Source: Mycobacterium sp.
GTDB taxonomy: Bacteria > Actinomycetota > Actinomycetes > Mycobacteriales > Mycobacteriaceae
Direction of reading: 5' to 3'
Assembly: GCA_021732005.1 (NCBI GenBank)
Contig: JAKFVT010000053.1
Location: 124,001 to 188,000, forward strand
Length of the DNA stretch: 64,000 nt
Part shown: positions 53,404-61,993 of the stretch, one piece after another
Layout: each line of letters begins with the position of its first letter
Position numbering within the stretch: position 1 is the stretch's first letter
Position numbers and translations under genes: made by a program
The notes under the pieces: generated by a model
The model's database searches: none
Seen by the model: only the letters and a program-made list of their open reading frames with translations
Told to the model about the DNA's origin: nothing

Positions 53404-53495
53404 ATACCGGCGAGGCTGTAGTTATCGAGCAGAAGTGCGAGTAGAGGTGTCGATAACAACAGGCTCGCGGAGTGGCGCGTTAGATACCGGCGAGG
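53395..53495. repeat. 21-bp direct repeat and inverted repeat between uspC and ecfT
   Basis: The same 21 bp (beginning GCGCGTTAGATACCGGCG) occurs at 53395-53415, spanning the uspC stop, and at 53475-53495, spanning the ecfT stop, with an 80-bp period. Between the copies, GTTATCGA (53421-53428) and TCGATAAC (53450-53457) form a perfect inverted repeat. This looks like a local duplication or rearrangement scar that can also fold as a hairpin. Confidence 0.7.
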
Positions 53496-54304
53496 ACTGT
53501 CGCCTGCAGTACCGCCGACACCACGATGACCACCGCGCAGATCGTCAAGACCACCCAGTCGGCGCGCTTGGGCCCCGACGGCGCGGCCGAGATCGTGCCG
53601 GTCCCGCCGCGCGCAGTGATCGCATCACCCATCTCGTCAGCACGCCGCAGCGCCACCGTGACGCCCGCCGACATCAGGTCCACCATCTCGATGGCCCACC
53701 GCCGGCGCCGCGCCCGGCGACTGGTCAGCACCGGCCGCGGCCGCAACCGTCGCGCGGCGTACAGCAACCGGAACTCGTCGAGGAGCATGGGAAATGCCCG
53801 CAGCGACAAGGCAAGTGCCACCGCCCAGTCGTCAACCGGGACGCGGAAGAATTTCAGCGGCCTGCCCAGCCGCGCCACCGCGGGCGCGATATCGGCGACG
53901 TTCGTCGTCCACGACACCATCATCCCCAGCGCCAGCAGCACGATCGCCACCACCGTGATGCGCACGAACTTCAGCAGCCCGCCGAGTTCGAAGGCGTGGG
54001 ACGCCAGATGCAGCACCGGCGCTCCACCGCCCAGCGCCGCGGTCACGGCGCCGAGCAGCAGCAAGAACCACAGCCACTTGGGTACCGACGGGAGCACACC
54101 GCGCGGGATGCGGGCCATCCGGATCGCGATCCCGATGAGGATCGCGACCAGCGCGAGCGGCACCCAGTCCGGATAGAACGCCAGCAGAGCGGAAAAGCCG
54201 AGGACCACAACCAGTTTGGTGCCGGCCCACAGCTCGTGGATTGGCGATGTGCCCGGCACCGGACGCAGCAGCACCACCGGGCGGGGCTGACGGGCGGTCG
54301 TCAC
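53480..54304 (-). CDS. ecfT: ECF transporter transmembrane subunit EcfT
   Basis: A 274-residue EcfT (CbiQ family) protein. It starts VTTARQPRPVVLLRPVPG, has several membrane helices (LVVVLGFSALLAFYPDWVPL and others) and the conserved cytoplasmic coupling motifs ALSLRAFPMLLDEFRLLYAARRLR and ALRRADEMGDAITARG. GTG 54304 overlaps the upstream stop (GTGA) and has GGAGGA 6 nt upstream. It corresponds to Rv2325c. It forms the energy-coupling module with the upstream fused ATPase protein. Confidence 0.9.
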   Translation of the reverse strand: MTTARQPRPVVLLRPVPGTSPIHELWAGTKLVVVLGFSALLAFYPDWVPLALVAILIGIAIRMARIPRGVLPSVPKWLWFLLLLGAVTAALGGGAPVLHLASHAFELGGLLKFVRITVVAIVLLALGMMVSWTTNVADIAPAVARLGRPLKFFRVPVDDWAVALALSLRAFPMLLDEFRLLYAARRLRPRPVLTSRRARRRRWAIEMVDLMSAGVTVALRRADEMGDAITARGGTGTISAAPSGPKRADWVVLTICAVVIVVSAVLQATVLAGI

Positions 54305-56370
54305 GACACTTCCTCCGCGGTCGGCGCGGTGGTGAGCACACCGTCGCGCAGATGCAGGGTGCGCGGGCACAGCTCCTCGAGCCCGACGAAATCGTGCGAG
54401 ATCACCACGACGGTCAGTCCGCTGTTGCGGCGCAGATCGCTCAGCAGCCGCAGCAGCCCACGCTGGCTGGCTGCGTCGAGACCGGCCAACGGCTCGTCGA
54501 GAATCAGTGCCTGCGGCGAGCGTGCCAACAGGCCGGCGATCACCACCCGGCGCATCTGTCCGCCCGAGAGTTGGTCGATGCGCCGCGCGGCCAGCGAGGC
54601 GTCCAGGCCGACCTTGGCCAGCGCGGCGTGCACCCTGGCTGTGTCGTGGGGTGAGAAACCAGCTGCGGACGCAACTTCCAGATCGACTCGACTGCGCATC
54701 AGCTGCAGCCGGGCGGCCTGGAAAGCAATGGCTACCTCGCCGACGCAGTCGGGTGCGGGGCGCCCGCGCACCAGGCATGCGCCGGACGTCGGCGTGGTCA
54801 GCCCCGCCATGATCCAGGCGAGGGTCGACTTGCCAGAACCGTTGCCGCCGTGGATGAGAAGGCCGTCGCCCTCGTGGACCGTGAAGTTGACATCGGTCAG
54901 CGCAGGCTTGGCCCACGGTGTACCCGCGGCGTATTCGTGACTGACATGCTCGAGCTGCAACACCGGTTCGGCGGAGCGCGGCGCCGCGCTGACCGTCGCC
55001 GTCGGCGCGGCGGCGCTCTCGACCATGTCGGTGTTGTCCAGCGACTCGGTGAGATTGACGATCCGGTCGGCGGTGTCGGCTTCGTTGTTGTAGTGGGTGA
55101 TCGCCACCAACGCCATCCGGTGGCGTTCGGTGAGGCCGGACAACACGCCCAGCAGTGACTCGCGCCCGCGCTGGTCCACCATGCTGGTGACCTCGTCGGC
55201 GATCAGCATCGACGGCTTGCGGGCCAGCGCGGCGGCCACCGCGAGCCGCTGCAGCTCACCACCGGACAGTCCGCCGGTGTCCCGCTCCTCCATGCCCGCC
55301 AAGCCGACTTCGTCGAGCAGCCCCGCGATATCGGTGTGCGTCCCCGGTGGCAGGCCGAACACGACGTCGTCGGCGACTCGCGTTCCCAGGACCTGACTTT
55401 CGGGATGCTGGAGGATCACCGCGGTCCCACCCGGCTGGCCCAGCCCGATCGCGCCAGGCCGCTCGATCGTGCCGGAGGTGGGTTTCCGCCCGGCCAGCAG
55501 CAGCATCAGCGTGGTCTTGCCGGACCCGTTGGCGCCGGTGATCGCCACGTGCTCGCCGACGTCGACCGACAAGCTCAAGGGGCGCAGCGCGTCGCGCGCG
55601 GCGTTGGGATACCGGAACCTGGCGTCGGCCAGACGGACCGGAACCGGTGCAACCGGGCCGGATTCGTCGGGCGGCTCGAGCTTGTGCACATCGGGGATAC
55701 CGCGCAAGCGGTCCAGCACCCGCGATAGCGCCCACCATCCGACCAGGGTGACGACCATGATCGAGAACATCGCGTAGACCATCAGCAGCGCCGGCCAATA
55801 CTGCAGGGCGACGCCGAACATGTGCCGCGCATCCTCGGCCGCAGGCCGGAACGGCTCAAAGCGCGACATCACCGAGACCACACCGTCGAAGTTGGCGGTC
55901 ATCGCCTCGAACGTCAGCGTGCGCAGCCGAACCAGCACGGTCAATGCGGCGATGATGAAGAGCCCGAACACCACGCCGGCCACCAGGCCCACCGCGATGA
56001 CCGTCGGGGTGCCACGCCCGCGGCGCTTCATAATGCCGGCCAGCCCACCGACGTAGGCGCAGTTGACCACGACCATCAGCCCGCTGATACCGGCGATGAG
56101 GAAGGCGACGACGCTCGCCGCGACCGTCGACGCGAGCAACACCCGCAAGCGGTAGCGGTAACCCAGCAGTCCCATCGGCACGGTGGTGAGAAGCGAGAGC
56201 CCCCCGGCGAACGGCACGACGACGGAGATGATCGCCAGCGCGGCGGCCAGCGCGGCCATCACGGAGGCTTGCGCCATCTCGACGGGCGACAGTGACCCGC
56301 CCGCGGGGCAATCGAGCGACGGCCGGGAGGGCTGCTGCGCAGGGGCCTCCGGTCTCGTCGCGGTCATCAC
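54301..56370 (-). CDS. Fused ECF module: membrane domain plus EcfA and EcfA' ATPases
   Basis: A 689-residue three-part protein. Residues about 30-220 form a polytopic membrane domain of DUF2232/S-component type (GLSLLTTVPMGLLGYRYRLRVLL). Two ATPase domains follow. The first has Walker A GANGSGKT, LSGGELQRL and MLIADEVTSMVD. The second has Walker A GGNGSGKS, LSGGQMRRV and LILDEPLAGLD. A substrate-specificity-like domain, EcfA and EcfA' are thus in one chain, as in Rv2326c. The vitamin or metal ligand is unknown. GTG 56370 or ATG 56367 starts it. Confidence 0.88.
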   Translation of the reverse strand: MMTATRPEAPAQQPSRPSLDCPAGGSLSPVEMAQASVMAALAAALAIISVVVPFAGGLSLLTTVPMGLLGYRYRLRVLLASTVAASVVAFLIAGISGLMVVVNCAYVGGLAGIMKRRGRGTPTVIAVGLVAGVVFGLFIIAALTVLVRLRTLTFEAMTANFDGVVSVMSRFEPFRPAAEDARHMFGVALQYWPALLMVYAMFSIMVVTLVGWWALSRVLDRLRGIPDVHKLEPPDESGPVAPVPVRLADARFRYPNAARDALRPLSLSVDVGEHVAITGANGSGKTTLMLLLAGRKPTSGTIERPGAIGLGQPGGTAVILQHPESQVLGTRVADDVVFGLPPGTHTDIAGLLDEVGLAGMEERDTGGLSGGELQRLAVAAALARKPSMLIADEVTSMVDQRGRESLLGVLSGLTERHRMALVAITHYNNEADTADRIVNLTESLDNTDMVESAAAPTATVSAAPRSAEPVLQLEHVSHEYAAGTPWAKPALTDVNFTVHEGDGLLIHGGNGSGKSTLAWIMAGLTTPTSGACLVRGRPAPDCVGEVAIAFQAARLQLMRSRVDLEVASAAGFSPHDTARVHAALAKVGLDASLAARRIDQLSGGQMRRVVIAGLLARSPQALILDEPLAGLDAASQRGLLRLLSDLRRNSGLTVVVISHDFVGLEELCPRTLHLRDGVLTTAPTAEEVS

Positions 56371-56473
56371 CCGATTCTGCCAGCCGCCGCGGGCTGCTCG
56401 GGGGTTCGACCTGCCGCGGCCAGGACCGCCTGTGGGAAAGCTGTGAGAAATGACACCGGAGAGCCAGGAGACA

Positions 56474-56490
56474 ACATAGTATTTCTATGT
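56474..56490. promoter_or_regulatory. Inverted repeat in the ecf / marR divergent region
   Basis: ACATAG-TATTT-CTATGT is a perfect 6-bp-arm repeat that ends 4 nt before ATG 56495. TAGTAT (56477-56482) inside it is a -10 candidate. A MarR dimer bound here would repress its own gene and might affect the ecf operon start 104 bp away. Confidence 0.55.
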
Positions 56491-56494
56491 AAAT

Positions 56495-56980
56495 ATGGTC
56501 GGTATGAGTCCGACGCCCACCCAGGAGCGCCCCGCCGCCGCGTCCACGACGCACGCGGGTTTGGGTTCTGAGCTGCTCACCGTCGTCGCGCGGCTCAACC
56601 GGCTGGCCACCCAGCGGATCCGGCTGCCGCTGCCGTGGGCGCAGGCCCGGCTGCTCAGCACGATCGACGACCAAGGCGAGGCCCGCATCTCCGATCTGGC
56701 TGAACTCGACCACTGCTCGCAGCCGACGATGACCACACAGGTCCGGCGTCTCGAGGACGCCGGCTTGGTGGCCCGCACCCCGGATCCCGACGATGCGCGT
56801 GCGGTCCGCATTCGCATCACCCCGGAGGGCAAGACAATGCTGACCCAGGTCCGCGCCGACCGCGCCGCGGTGATCGATCCGCGCATCGAGCGACTGTCGG
56901 ACGAGGACCGCGAAATTCTGTCGACCGCCGTCGGAGCATTGCATCGCCTGCTCGACGACCTCGACACGTCACCGAAGTAG
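56495..56980 (+). CDS. MarR family transcriptional regulator
   Basis: A 161-residue winged-helix repressor. LLTVVARLNRLATQRI precedes the DNA-binding core ISDLAELDHCSQPTMTTQVRRLEDAGLVARTPDPDDARAVRIRITPEG, and the C-terminal dimerisation helix ends DREILSTAVGALHRLLDDL. It corresponds to Rv2327. The start may be ATG 56495 or ATG 56504. A perfect inverted repeat abuts the start, so autoregulation is likely. The following MFS gene is 32 nt downstream and is a probable target, as in many MarR-exporter pairs. Confidence 0.9.
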   Translation: MVGMSPTPTQERPAAASTTHAGLGSELLTVVARLNRLATQRIRLPLPWAQARLLSTIDDQGEARISDLAELDHCSQPTMTTQVRRLEDAGLVARTPDPDDARAVRIRITPEGKTMLTQVRADRAAVIDPRIERLSDEDREILSTAVGALHRLLDDLDTSPK

Positions 56981-57012
56981 TCGTCACCGAAGTAGTTAGG
57001 AGTGAGCCACTC

Positions 57013-58260
57013 ATGTGGCGCCAACCCAAGGCCGTCTGGGCCGTTGCGTTCGCATCCGTCGTCGCGTTCATGGGCATCGGACTCGTCGATCCGATCCTGA
57101 AACCGATCGCCGACAATCTCAACGCCACACCGTCGCAGGTGTCGCTGCTGTTCACCAGCTACATGGCCGTCATGGGCGTGGCGATGCTGGTCACCGGCGT
57201 GGTGTCGAGCCGTATCGGCCCGAAGCGCACGCTGCTGCTCGGCCTGGTGATCATCATCGCCGGCGCCGGACTCGCCGGTATGAGCGACACCGTGATGGGC
57301 ATCGTCGGCTGGCGCGCGCTGTGGGGGCTGGGCAATGCCCTGTTCATCGCGACCGCGCTGGCCACCATCGTCAACTCCGCGCGCGGTTCGGTCGCCCAGG
57401 CAATCATCCTCTACGAAGCCGCGCTGGGGCTCGGCATCGCGGTCGGCCCGTTGGTCGGCGGCGTGCTGGGTGGAATCTCTTGGCGTGGGCCATTTTTCGG
57501 GGTGTCGGTGCTGATGGCCATCGCCCTGGTGGTGACGGCGCTGCTGCTGCCCGAGACACCGCGCCCGCAGCGGATGACGACGCTGGCCGATCCGTTCCGC
57601 GCGCTGCGGCACCGGGGGCTGCTCGGGGTCGCGGTCACCGCGCTGCTCTACAACTTCGGCTTCTTCACGCTGCTGGCGTTCACCCCGTTCCCACTCGACA
57701 TGAACGCGCACGAGATCGGGCTGATCTTCTTCGGGTGGGGTCTGTGCCTCGCCTTCACCTCGGTGGTGGTGGCACCCCGGTTGCAGCATCGCTTCGGCAC
57801 CGTCCGCGTGCTGCTGGTGAATCTGCTGTGCTTCTCGGCGCTTCTGGTGGTGATGGCCGTCGGTACCGACGACAAGACCATCCTGGCCACCTGCGTGGTC
57901 ATCGCAGGCCTGTTCATCGGCATCAACAACACGCTGATCACCGAAACGGTCATGAAGGCTGCGCCCGTCGAACGCGGTGTCGCCTCGGCCGCCTACAGCT
58001 TTATGCGGTTCGGCGGCGCCGCCGTCGCACCGTGGCTGGCCGGCGTGCTCGGTGAGCGGGTCAGTGTGCACCTGCCGTTCTGGGTCGGCGCCGGTGCGGT
58101 GCTGCTGGGCGCCGGGGTGCTGGCGCTGACGGCCCGCCACCTGAGTGGGATCGACGCTTCCGGCGGGCAGGAGCGAAGCGACTCGGGGAACAAGGAGGAA
58201 GATGACGTCGAGGAGATCACCGAGCAAGCCACGGCGGTGACCATCGGCAGCGACAGCTGA
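57013..58260 (+). CDS. Major facilitator superfamily exporter
   Basis: A 415-residue 12-helix transporter of DHA1 drug-exporter type. The N-terminus has AVAFASVVAFMGIGLVDPILKPIADNL. The loop 2-3 signature VTGVVSSRIGPKRTLLLGL and motif C-like YEAALGLGIAVGPLVGGVLG in helix 5 mark antiporters. The cytoplasmic C-terminal tail is acidic (NKEEDDVEEITEQ). TTAGGAG precedes the ATG. It follows the MarR gene in the same direction and is probably controlled by it. The substrate is unknown. Confidence 0.9.
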   Translation: MWRQPKAVWAVAFASVVAFMGIGLVDPILKPIADNLNATPSQVSLLFTSYMAVMGVAMLVTGVVSSRIGPKRTLLLGLVIIIAGAGLAGMSDTVMGIVGWRALWGLGNALFIATALATIVNSARGSVAQAIILYEAALGLGIAVGPLVGGVLGGISWRGPFFGVSVLMAIALVVTALLLPETPRPQRMTTLADPFRALRHRGLLGVAVTALLYNFGFFTLLAFTPFPLDMNAHEIGLIFFGWGLCLAFTSVVVAPRLQHRFGTVRVLLVNLLCFSALLVVMAVGTDDKTILATCVVIAGLFIGINNTLITETVMKAAPVERGVASAAYSFMRFGGAAVAPWLAGVLGERVSVHLPFWVGAGAVLLGAGVLALTARHLSGIDASGGQERSDSGNKEEDDVEEITEQATAVTIGSDS

Positions 58261-58263
58261 AAC

Positions 58264-58292
58264 CGTTGTCGCTCAACGCCGTGAGCGCTCAC
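58264..58292. terminator. Palindromic sequence between convergent MFS and bestrophin-like genes
   Basis: CGTTG-TCGCT-CAACG (58264-58278) and the perfect 12-bp palindrome GTGAGCGCTCAC (58281-58292) lie at the convergent 3' ends. No U-tract follows. They may serve as weak terminators for both genes. Confidence 0.25.
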
Positions 58293-59176
58293 ATCCAGAT
58301 GGTGGCCTTCGCGCTTTCCCTGGGCTGAGCCAGCGGATGATCCCTGCCCAACAAGTCGCCGGTGATGACGCCGCAGAACCGGTACATCGCGATATCGAAG
58401 ATTCCGTTTTGCATGGGCTGCTCGATGAAATGCCCGAGACGTTCGGCGCCGATGAAGACCGCCATCAGCAGCAGGCCGATGATCACCCCGGCGTAGGGGT
58501 GTGACGAGCCGTCGAGCCTGCTGAACGCCATGATCGCGAAGAACCAGGCAAGCCCGCGGACGAAGACCTCGTATTGCAGTGGGATCGGCTCGTTGCGGAT
58601 GCGTTCCAGACCGCTCTGGGCGGTCACCAGAGCGGTGTTGACGCTCATCAGCATCACGCGCGCCTGGTTGTCGATATGTCCGTTCGCCGAAAGGGTTTGG
58701 ATGTCGACCGCTTGACGGTTCATCAGATCGGTGGCGCCGATGTCGGCGGGATCTTCCGGTGTGAGATCAGCGACGCCCGCCACCGCTGGGATCTTGCGCA
58801 GATCCGCGGCGAGCTGCCAGGCGTAACGCACCTGCCGGCGACGCATCCGGCTCAGCACGCCGGCCATCTCCGGGGAGCCGGAATCCACCGAACACAGCGT
58901 GTTGTCGGTGGCACGGGAGTTGATGATGACGTTGCCCCACAATGTTCGGGCCTCCCACCATCGGTTGTAGGCGGTGGTGTTGCGGAAGCCGATGAACACC
59001 GAAGCGCCGATGCCCAACACCGACAACACCGCCGACGCATAGTCGATCTGGGTGGGGTCGGGAATGGGGATCAAGATCGCGGCCACCACGATGATCGCCA
59101 GCAGATCCCAGCGCATCTGCCACCACACGAGGCCCGACACCTTCAGCGGGCCGAGCTTCCCGACGCTACGAATCAC
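58289..59176 (-). CDS. Bestrophin-like (UPF0187) membrane channel
   Basis: A 295-residue protein of the bacterial bestrophin family. It contains WWQMRWDLLAIIVVAAIL as first helix, the diagnostic FIGFRNTTAYNRWWEARTLWGNVI, and later GLAWFFAIMAFSRLDGSSHP and GHFIEQPMQNGIFDI. Members are pentameric ion channels. The frame is open to ATG 59227, which would overlap the upstream gene by 35 nt. GTG 59176, giving VIRSVGKLGPLKVSGLVW, fits the family N-terminus and lies 16 nt after that gene. It is probably transcribed with the VIT gene. Confidence 0.82.
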   Translation of the reverse strand: MIRSVGKLGPLKVSGLVWWQMRWDLLAIIVVAAILIPIPDPTQIDYASAVLSVLGIGASVFIGFRNTTAYNRWWEARTLWGNVIINSRATDNTLCSVDSGSPEMAGVLSRMRRRQVRYAWQLAADLRKIPAVAGVADLTPEDPADIGATDLMNRQAVDIQTLSANGHIDNQARVMLMSVNTALVTAQSGLERIRNEPIPLQYEVFVRGLAWFFAIMAFSRLDGSSHPYAGVIIGLLLMAVFIGAERLGHFIEQPMQNGIFDIAMYRFCGVITGDLLGRDHPLAQPRESAKATIWM

Positions 59177-59192
59177 CGCGCCAGCGTATTGC

Positions 59193-59930
59193 TCACAAGG
59201 CGGCTTCGACGAGATTTCCGACCGCATAGGTGGCGGCGATCGCGATGGCGCCGAACGTCAATTGTCGTCCGGCGCCGAGCCACATCGAGCCCTTGGTGAA
59301 CTTCGCGGCCACCGCACCTGCCACCAACAAGCCAACTCCGCTGCACACCAGGCCGAGCCACAGCTTCTCGGAACCGAACAGGTACGGAAGCAGCGGCACG
59401 ATGGCGCCCAGGGCGAACATCACGAACGACGAGACCGCCGCGACCACCGGGGACGGCTTCTCTCGCGGGTCGACGCCGAGCTCCTGGGACAGGTGGAAGT
59501 GCACCGCCTGCTCCTCGTCGCGATGGATCTCCTCGGTGGCCTGCCGCGCGGTGGCCTCCGACATCCCCATGTCCATCAACATCGACACGAGTTCGTCCCG
59601 TTCGGCGTGCGGATGCCGCTCGAACGAGCGCCGTTCGATGCGTACCTGAGAGTCAATCTGTTCATTGGCGGTTGTGACGGACGTATATTCGCCCAGCGCC
59701 ATCGAGAATGCGCCCGCGAGCAATCCCGCGACGCCGCTGAGCACCACGGTGTGCGCACCGGCGCCGGCCGCGACACCGGCGATCAATGCGCTGTTGGAGA
59801 CCAATCCGTCCATGGCCCCGAAGGTCGCCGCACGCAGCCAGCCTCCGGTGACGTCGGGGTGGGAGTGATCGATGTCGTGGGGCAGGTGGCCGGGTGCGGG
59901 ATCCCCCTCGGACGCGGTCATATGCGCCAT
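59193..59930 (-). CDS. VIT1/CCC1 family metal (Fe2+/Mn2+) transporter
   Basis: A 245-residue membrane protein of the vacuolar iron transporter family. GGWLRAATFGAMDGLVSNSALIAGVAAG is the signature first helix, and FSMALGEYTSVTTANEQID follows in helix 2. A cytoplasmic Glu/His-rich domain (MGMSEATARQATEEIHRDEEQAVHFH) matches the metal-binding region of VIT1. Three more helices finish the protein. ATG 59930 is taken, with ATG 59921 as the alternative. It likely moves Fe2+ or Mn2+ out of the cytoplasm. Confidence 0.88.
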   Translation of the reverse strand: MAHMTASEGDPAPGHLPHDIDHSHPDVTGGWLRAATFGAMDGLVSNSALIAGVAAGAGAHTVVLSGVAGLLAGAFSMALGEYTSVTTANEQIDSQVRIERRSFERHPHAERDELVSMLMDMGMSEATARQATEEIHRDEEQAVHFHLSQELGVDPREKPSPVVAAVSSFVMFALGAIVPLLPYLFGSEKLWLGLVCSGVGLLVAGAVAAKFTKGSMWLGAGRQLTFGAIAIAATYAVGNLVEAAL

Positions 59931-59973
59931 TGAACGCCAGCCCGTCGAGTCACATCGACTGAGGTTGGCCTGT

Positions 59974-60017
59974 GTTTGCCACATCCACGTTTGCCAAATG
60001 GGCTGCGGGGATACCTT
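59974..60017 (+). promoter_or_regulatory. Promoter region of the acyl-CoA dehydrogenase gene
   Basis: Two copies of GTTTGCCA (59974-59981, 59989-59996) lie 15 bp apart. TACCTT (60012-60017) follows, 6 nt before ATG 60024, so the mRNA is probably leaderless. TTGCCA in the second copy is a -35 candidate with a 15-nt spacer. The repeated octamer may also be a regulator site. Confidence 0.45.
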
Positions 60018-60023
60018 CATGCC

Positions 60024-61940
60024 ATGACCACCACTGCGGAGCACCTCCGGAACGCGCTCGACGGCCGTTGGCGAGACGTCAAGAACGCCGTGCGAGACGA
60101 ACTTTCCACCGAAGTCTTCCGGCCGCACTACACGCCCAACACCGTCATCGCTCGCGCGAAGGTGGCTGAGCAGATGAAAATCATGGCGGCCCACGGCGCC
60201 GCCGAGGACGGCTTCCGAAAAGACCACGGAGGCAACGGCGACGCGGGCGCCGCTGTCACCCGCATCGAGATGCTCGCAATGTCGGACCTGTCGCTGATGG
60301 TCAAGGCGGGCGTGCAGTGGGGATTGTTCGGCGGGGCCGTCGAGAACCTCGGCACCGAGCGCCACCACAAGGCCTACGTCCAGCGCATCATCGATCTGGA
60401 TCTGATGGGCTGCTTCGGTATGACCGAGACCGGGCACGGCAGTGATGTTCAGGCTTTGGAGACCACCGCCACGTACGATCCGGCGACCCAGGAGTTCGTG
60501 ATCAACTCCCCCACGCCGACGTCGCGCAAGGACTACATCGGTGGCGCGGCCGAAACCGCCAAGGTGTCAGCGGTTTTCGCGCAGCTGATCACCAAAGGTG
60601 AATCGCACGGCGTGCACTGTTTCATCGTTCCGCTGCGCGACGAGGACGGCAACGACCTGCCCGGCGTGACGACCTCGGACTGTCATTACAAGGGCGGCCT
60701 CCCCGGCGTCGACAACGGCCGGATCATGTTCGACAACGTACGCATCCCCCGCGACAACCTGCTGAACAAGTACGGCGACGTCGCGGCGGACGGCACCTAC
60801 TCCTCCCCGATCGAGAACGTGAACCGGCGTTTCTTCACGATGCTGGGCACGCTGATCCGCGGCCGGGTCACCGTCGGTGGCAGCGCGGCGGCCGCCGGCC
60901 GGGTGGCCCTCGATATCGCAGTGCGATATGCCTTGCAGCGCAAGCAGTTCAGCGCACCCGACGACGACGGCGAAGTGCTGATCATGGACTATTTGGTGCA
61001 CCAGCGCCGGTTGTTCCCGCTGATCGCCCGCTCCTATGCGTTGCAGTTCGCTCAGAACGAGCTGGTAGCCCGGTTGCACGACCTGCAGACCGCGGACAAC
61101 CCCGACGCCGAGGAGCAGCGCGAGCTCGAATCCCGGGCGGCCGGGCTGAAGGCAGCCAACACCTGGCACACCAGCACCGCCATCCAGGAAGCCCGTGAAG
61201 CATGCGGTGGCGCAGGTTATCTCGCGGAGAACCGGCTGATCGCGCTGCGCGCGGACACCGACGTGTTCACCACCTTCGAGGGCGACAACCATGTGCTGAC
61301 CCAACTGGTCGCCAAGGAACTGCTGACCGCCTACGCCGACGACATCAAGGGCATGAGCCCGGTGGAGTGGGTGCGCTTCGCCGCCAACTTCGCCGGTGAC
61401 CGCGTGTTGAAAAGGACTGCGGCCGAGACGATCATGCAGACCATCCTCGACTCCCGCCAGGACAACGAGGAAGAAGGCAGCCTGTTCAACCGCGGTACCC
61501 AGGTCCAGATGTTCGAGGACCGCGAGGAATACCTGCTGGCGTCGGTGGCGCGCCGCCTGCAACGCAAGTCCAAGGAGATGTCGGCATTCGACGCCTTCAA
61601 TTCCGTGCAGGATCACGTGCTGCATACCGCCAAGGCGCACATCGACCGCATCGTGCTCGAGGCGTTCGTTGCCGGTATCGAGGCCTGTGAGGACGACGAG
61701 GCCCGCAACATCCTCGGCATGGTGTGCGACCTGTACGCCCTGTCGGTGATCGAGGACGACAAGGCGTGGTTCATCGAGCACCGGTTCCTGTCCACCGAGC
61801 GCGCCAAGGCCGTCACCCGCGGCATCAATCAGCGCTGCCGCGATCTTCGGCCGCACGCCGAGCTACTCGTCGACGGGTTCGGGATTCCCGAACAGTTGCG
61901 GTACGCGGAGATGCTGCACCCGGAGAACATCCTCGACTAG
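60024..61940 (+). CDS. Long acyl-CoA dehydrogenase / acyl-CoA oxidase-like flavoprotein
   Basis: A 638-residue acyl-CoA dehydrogenase-fold enzyme with the architecture of acyl-CoA oxidases. An N-terminal helical domain leads to DLDLMGCFGMTETGHGSDVQAL, the FAD/substrate signature. The beta-domain (SRKDYIGGAAETAKVSAVFAQL) is followed by RALQRKQFSA-type FAD-binding (YALQRKQFSAPDDDGEV), CGGAGYLAENRLIALRADTDVFTTFEGDNHVL with the catalytic-region glutamate, and a C-terminal oxidase-like domain. It probably acts on long-chain acyl-CoA in beta-oxidation. It is divergent from the VIT gene. Confidence 0.88.
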   Translation: MTTTAEHLRNALDGRWRDVKNAVRDELSTEVFRPHYTPNTVIARAKVAEQMKIMAAHGAAEDGFRKDHGGNGDAGAAVTRIEMLAMSDLSLMVKAGVQWGLFGGAVENLGTERHHKAYVQRIIDLDLMGCFGMTETGHGSDVQALETTATYDPATQEFVINSPTPTSRKDYIGGAAETAKVSAVFAQLITKGESHGVHCFIVPLRDEDGNDLPGVTTSDCHYKGGLPGVDNGRIMFDNVRIPRDNLLNKYGDVAADGTYSSPIENVNRRFFTMLGTLIRGRVTVGGSAAAAGRVALDIAVRYALQRKQFSAPDDDGEVLIMDYLVHQRRLFPLIARSYALQFAQNELVARLHDLQTADNPDAEEQRELESRAAGLKAANTWHTSTAIQEAREACGGAGYLAENRLIALRADTDVFTTFEGDNHVLTQLVAKELLTAYADDIKGMSPVEWVRFAANFAGDRVLKRTAAETIMQTILDSRQDNEEEGSLFNRGTQVQMFEDREEYLLASVARRLQRKSKEMSAFDAFNSVQDHVLHTAKAHIDRIVLEAFVAGIEACEDDEARNILGMVCDLYALSVIEDDKAWFIEHRFLSTERAKAVTRGINQRCRDLRPHAELLVDGFGIPEQLRYAEMLHPENILD

Positions 61941-61986
61941 TAGTTGTGACAATTTTGACAAAACTACGGGTGTGATTCGGTAAGGT
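61941..61986 (+). promoter_or_regulatory. Operator and leaderless promoter of the oxidase-accessory operon
   Basis: TAGTTGTGACAA-tt-TTGACAAAACTA (61941-61966) is an inverted repeat in which 10 of 12 positions per arm match. TTGACA inside it is a consensus -35. TAAGGT (61981-61986) is the -10 candidate, 7 nt before GTG 61994; the 20-nt spacer is longer than usual. A TetR-type repressor site over the promoter is the simplest reading. Confidence 0.6.
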
Positions 61987-61993
61987 CGCGGCC

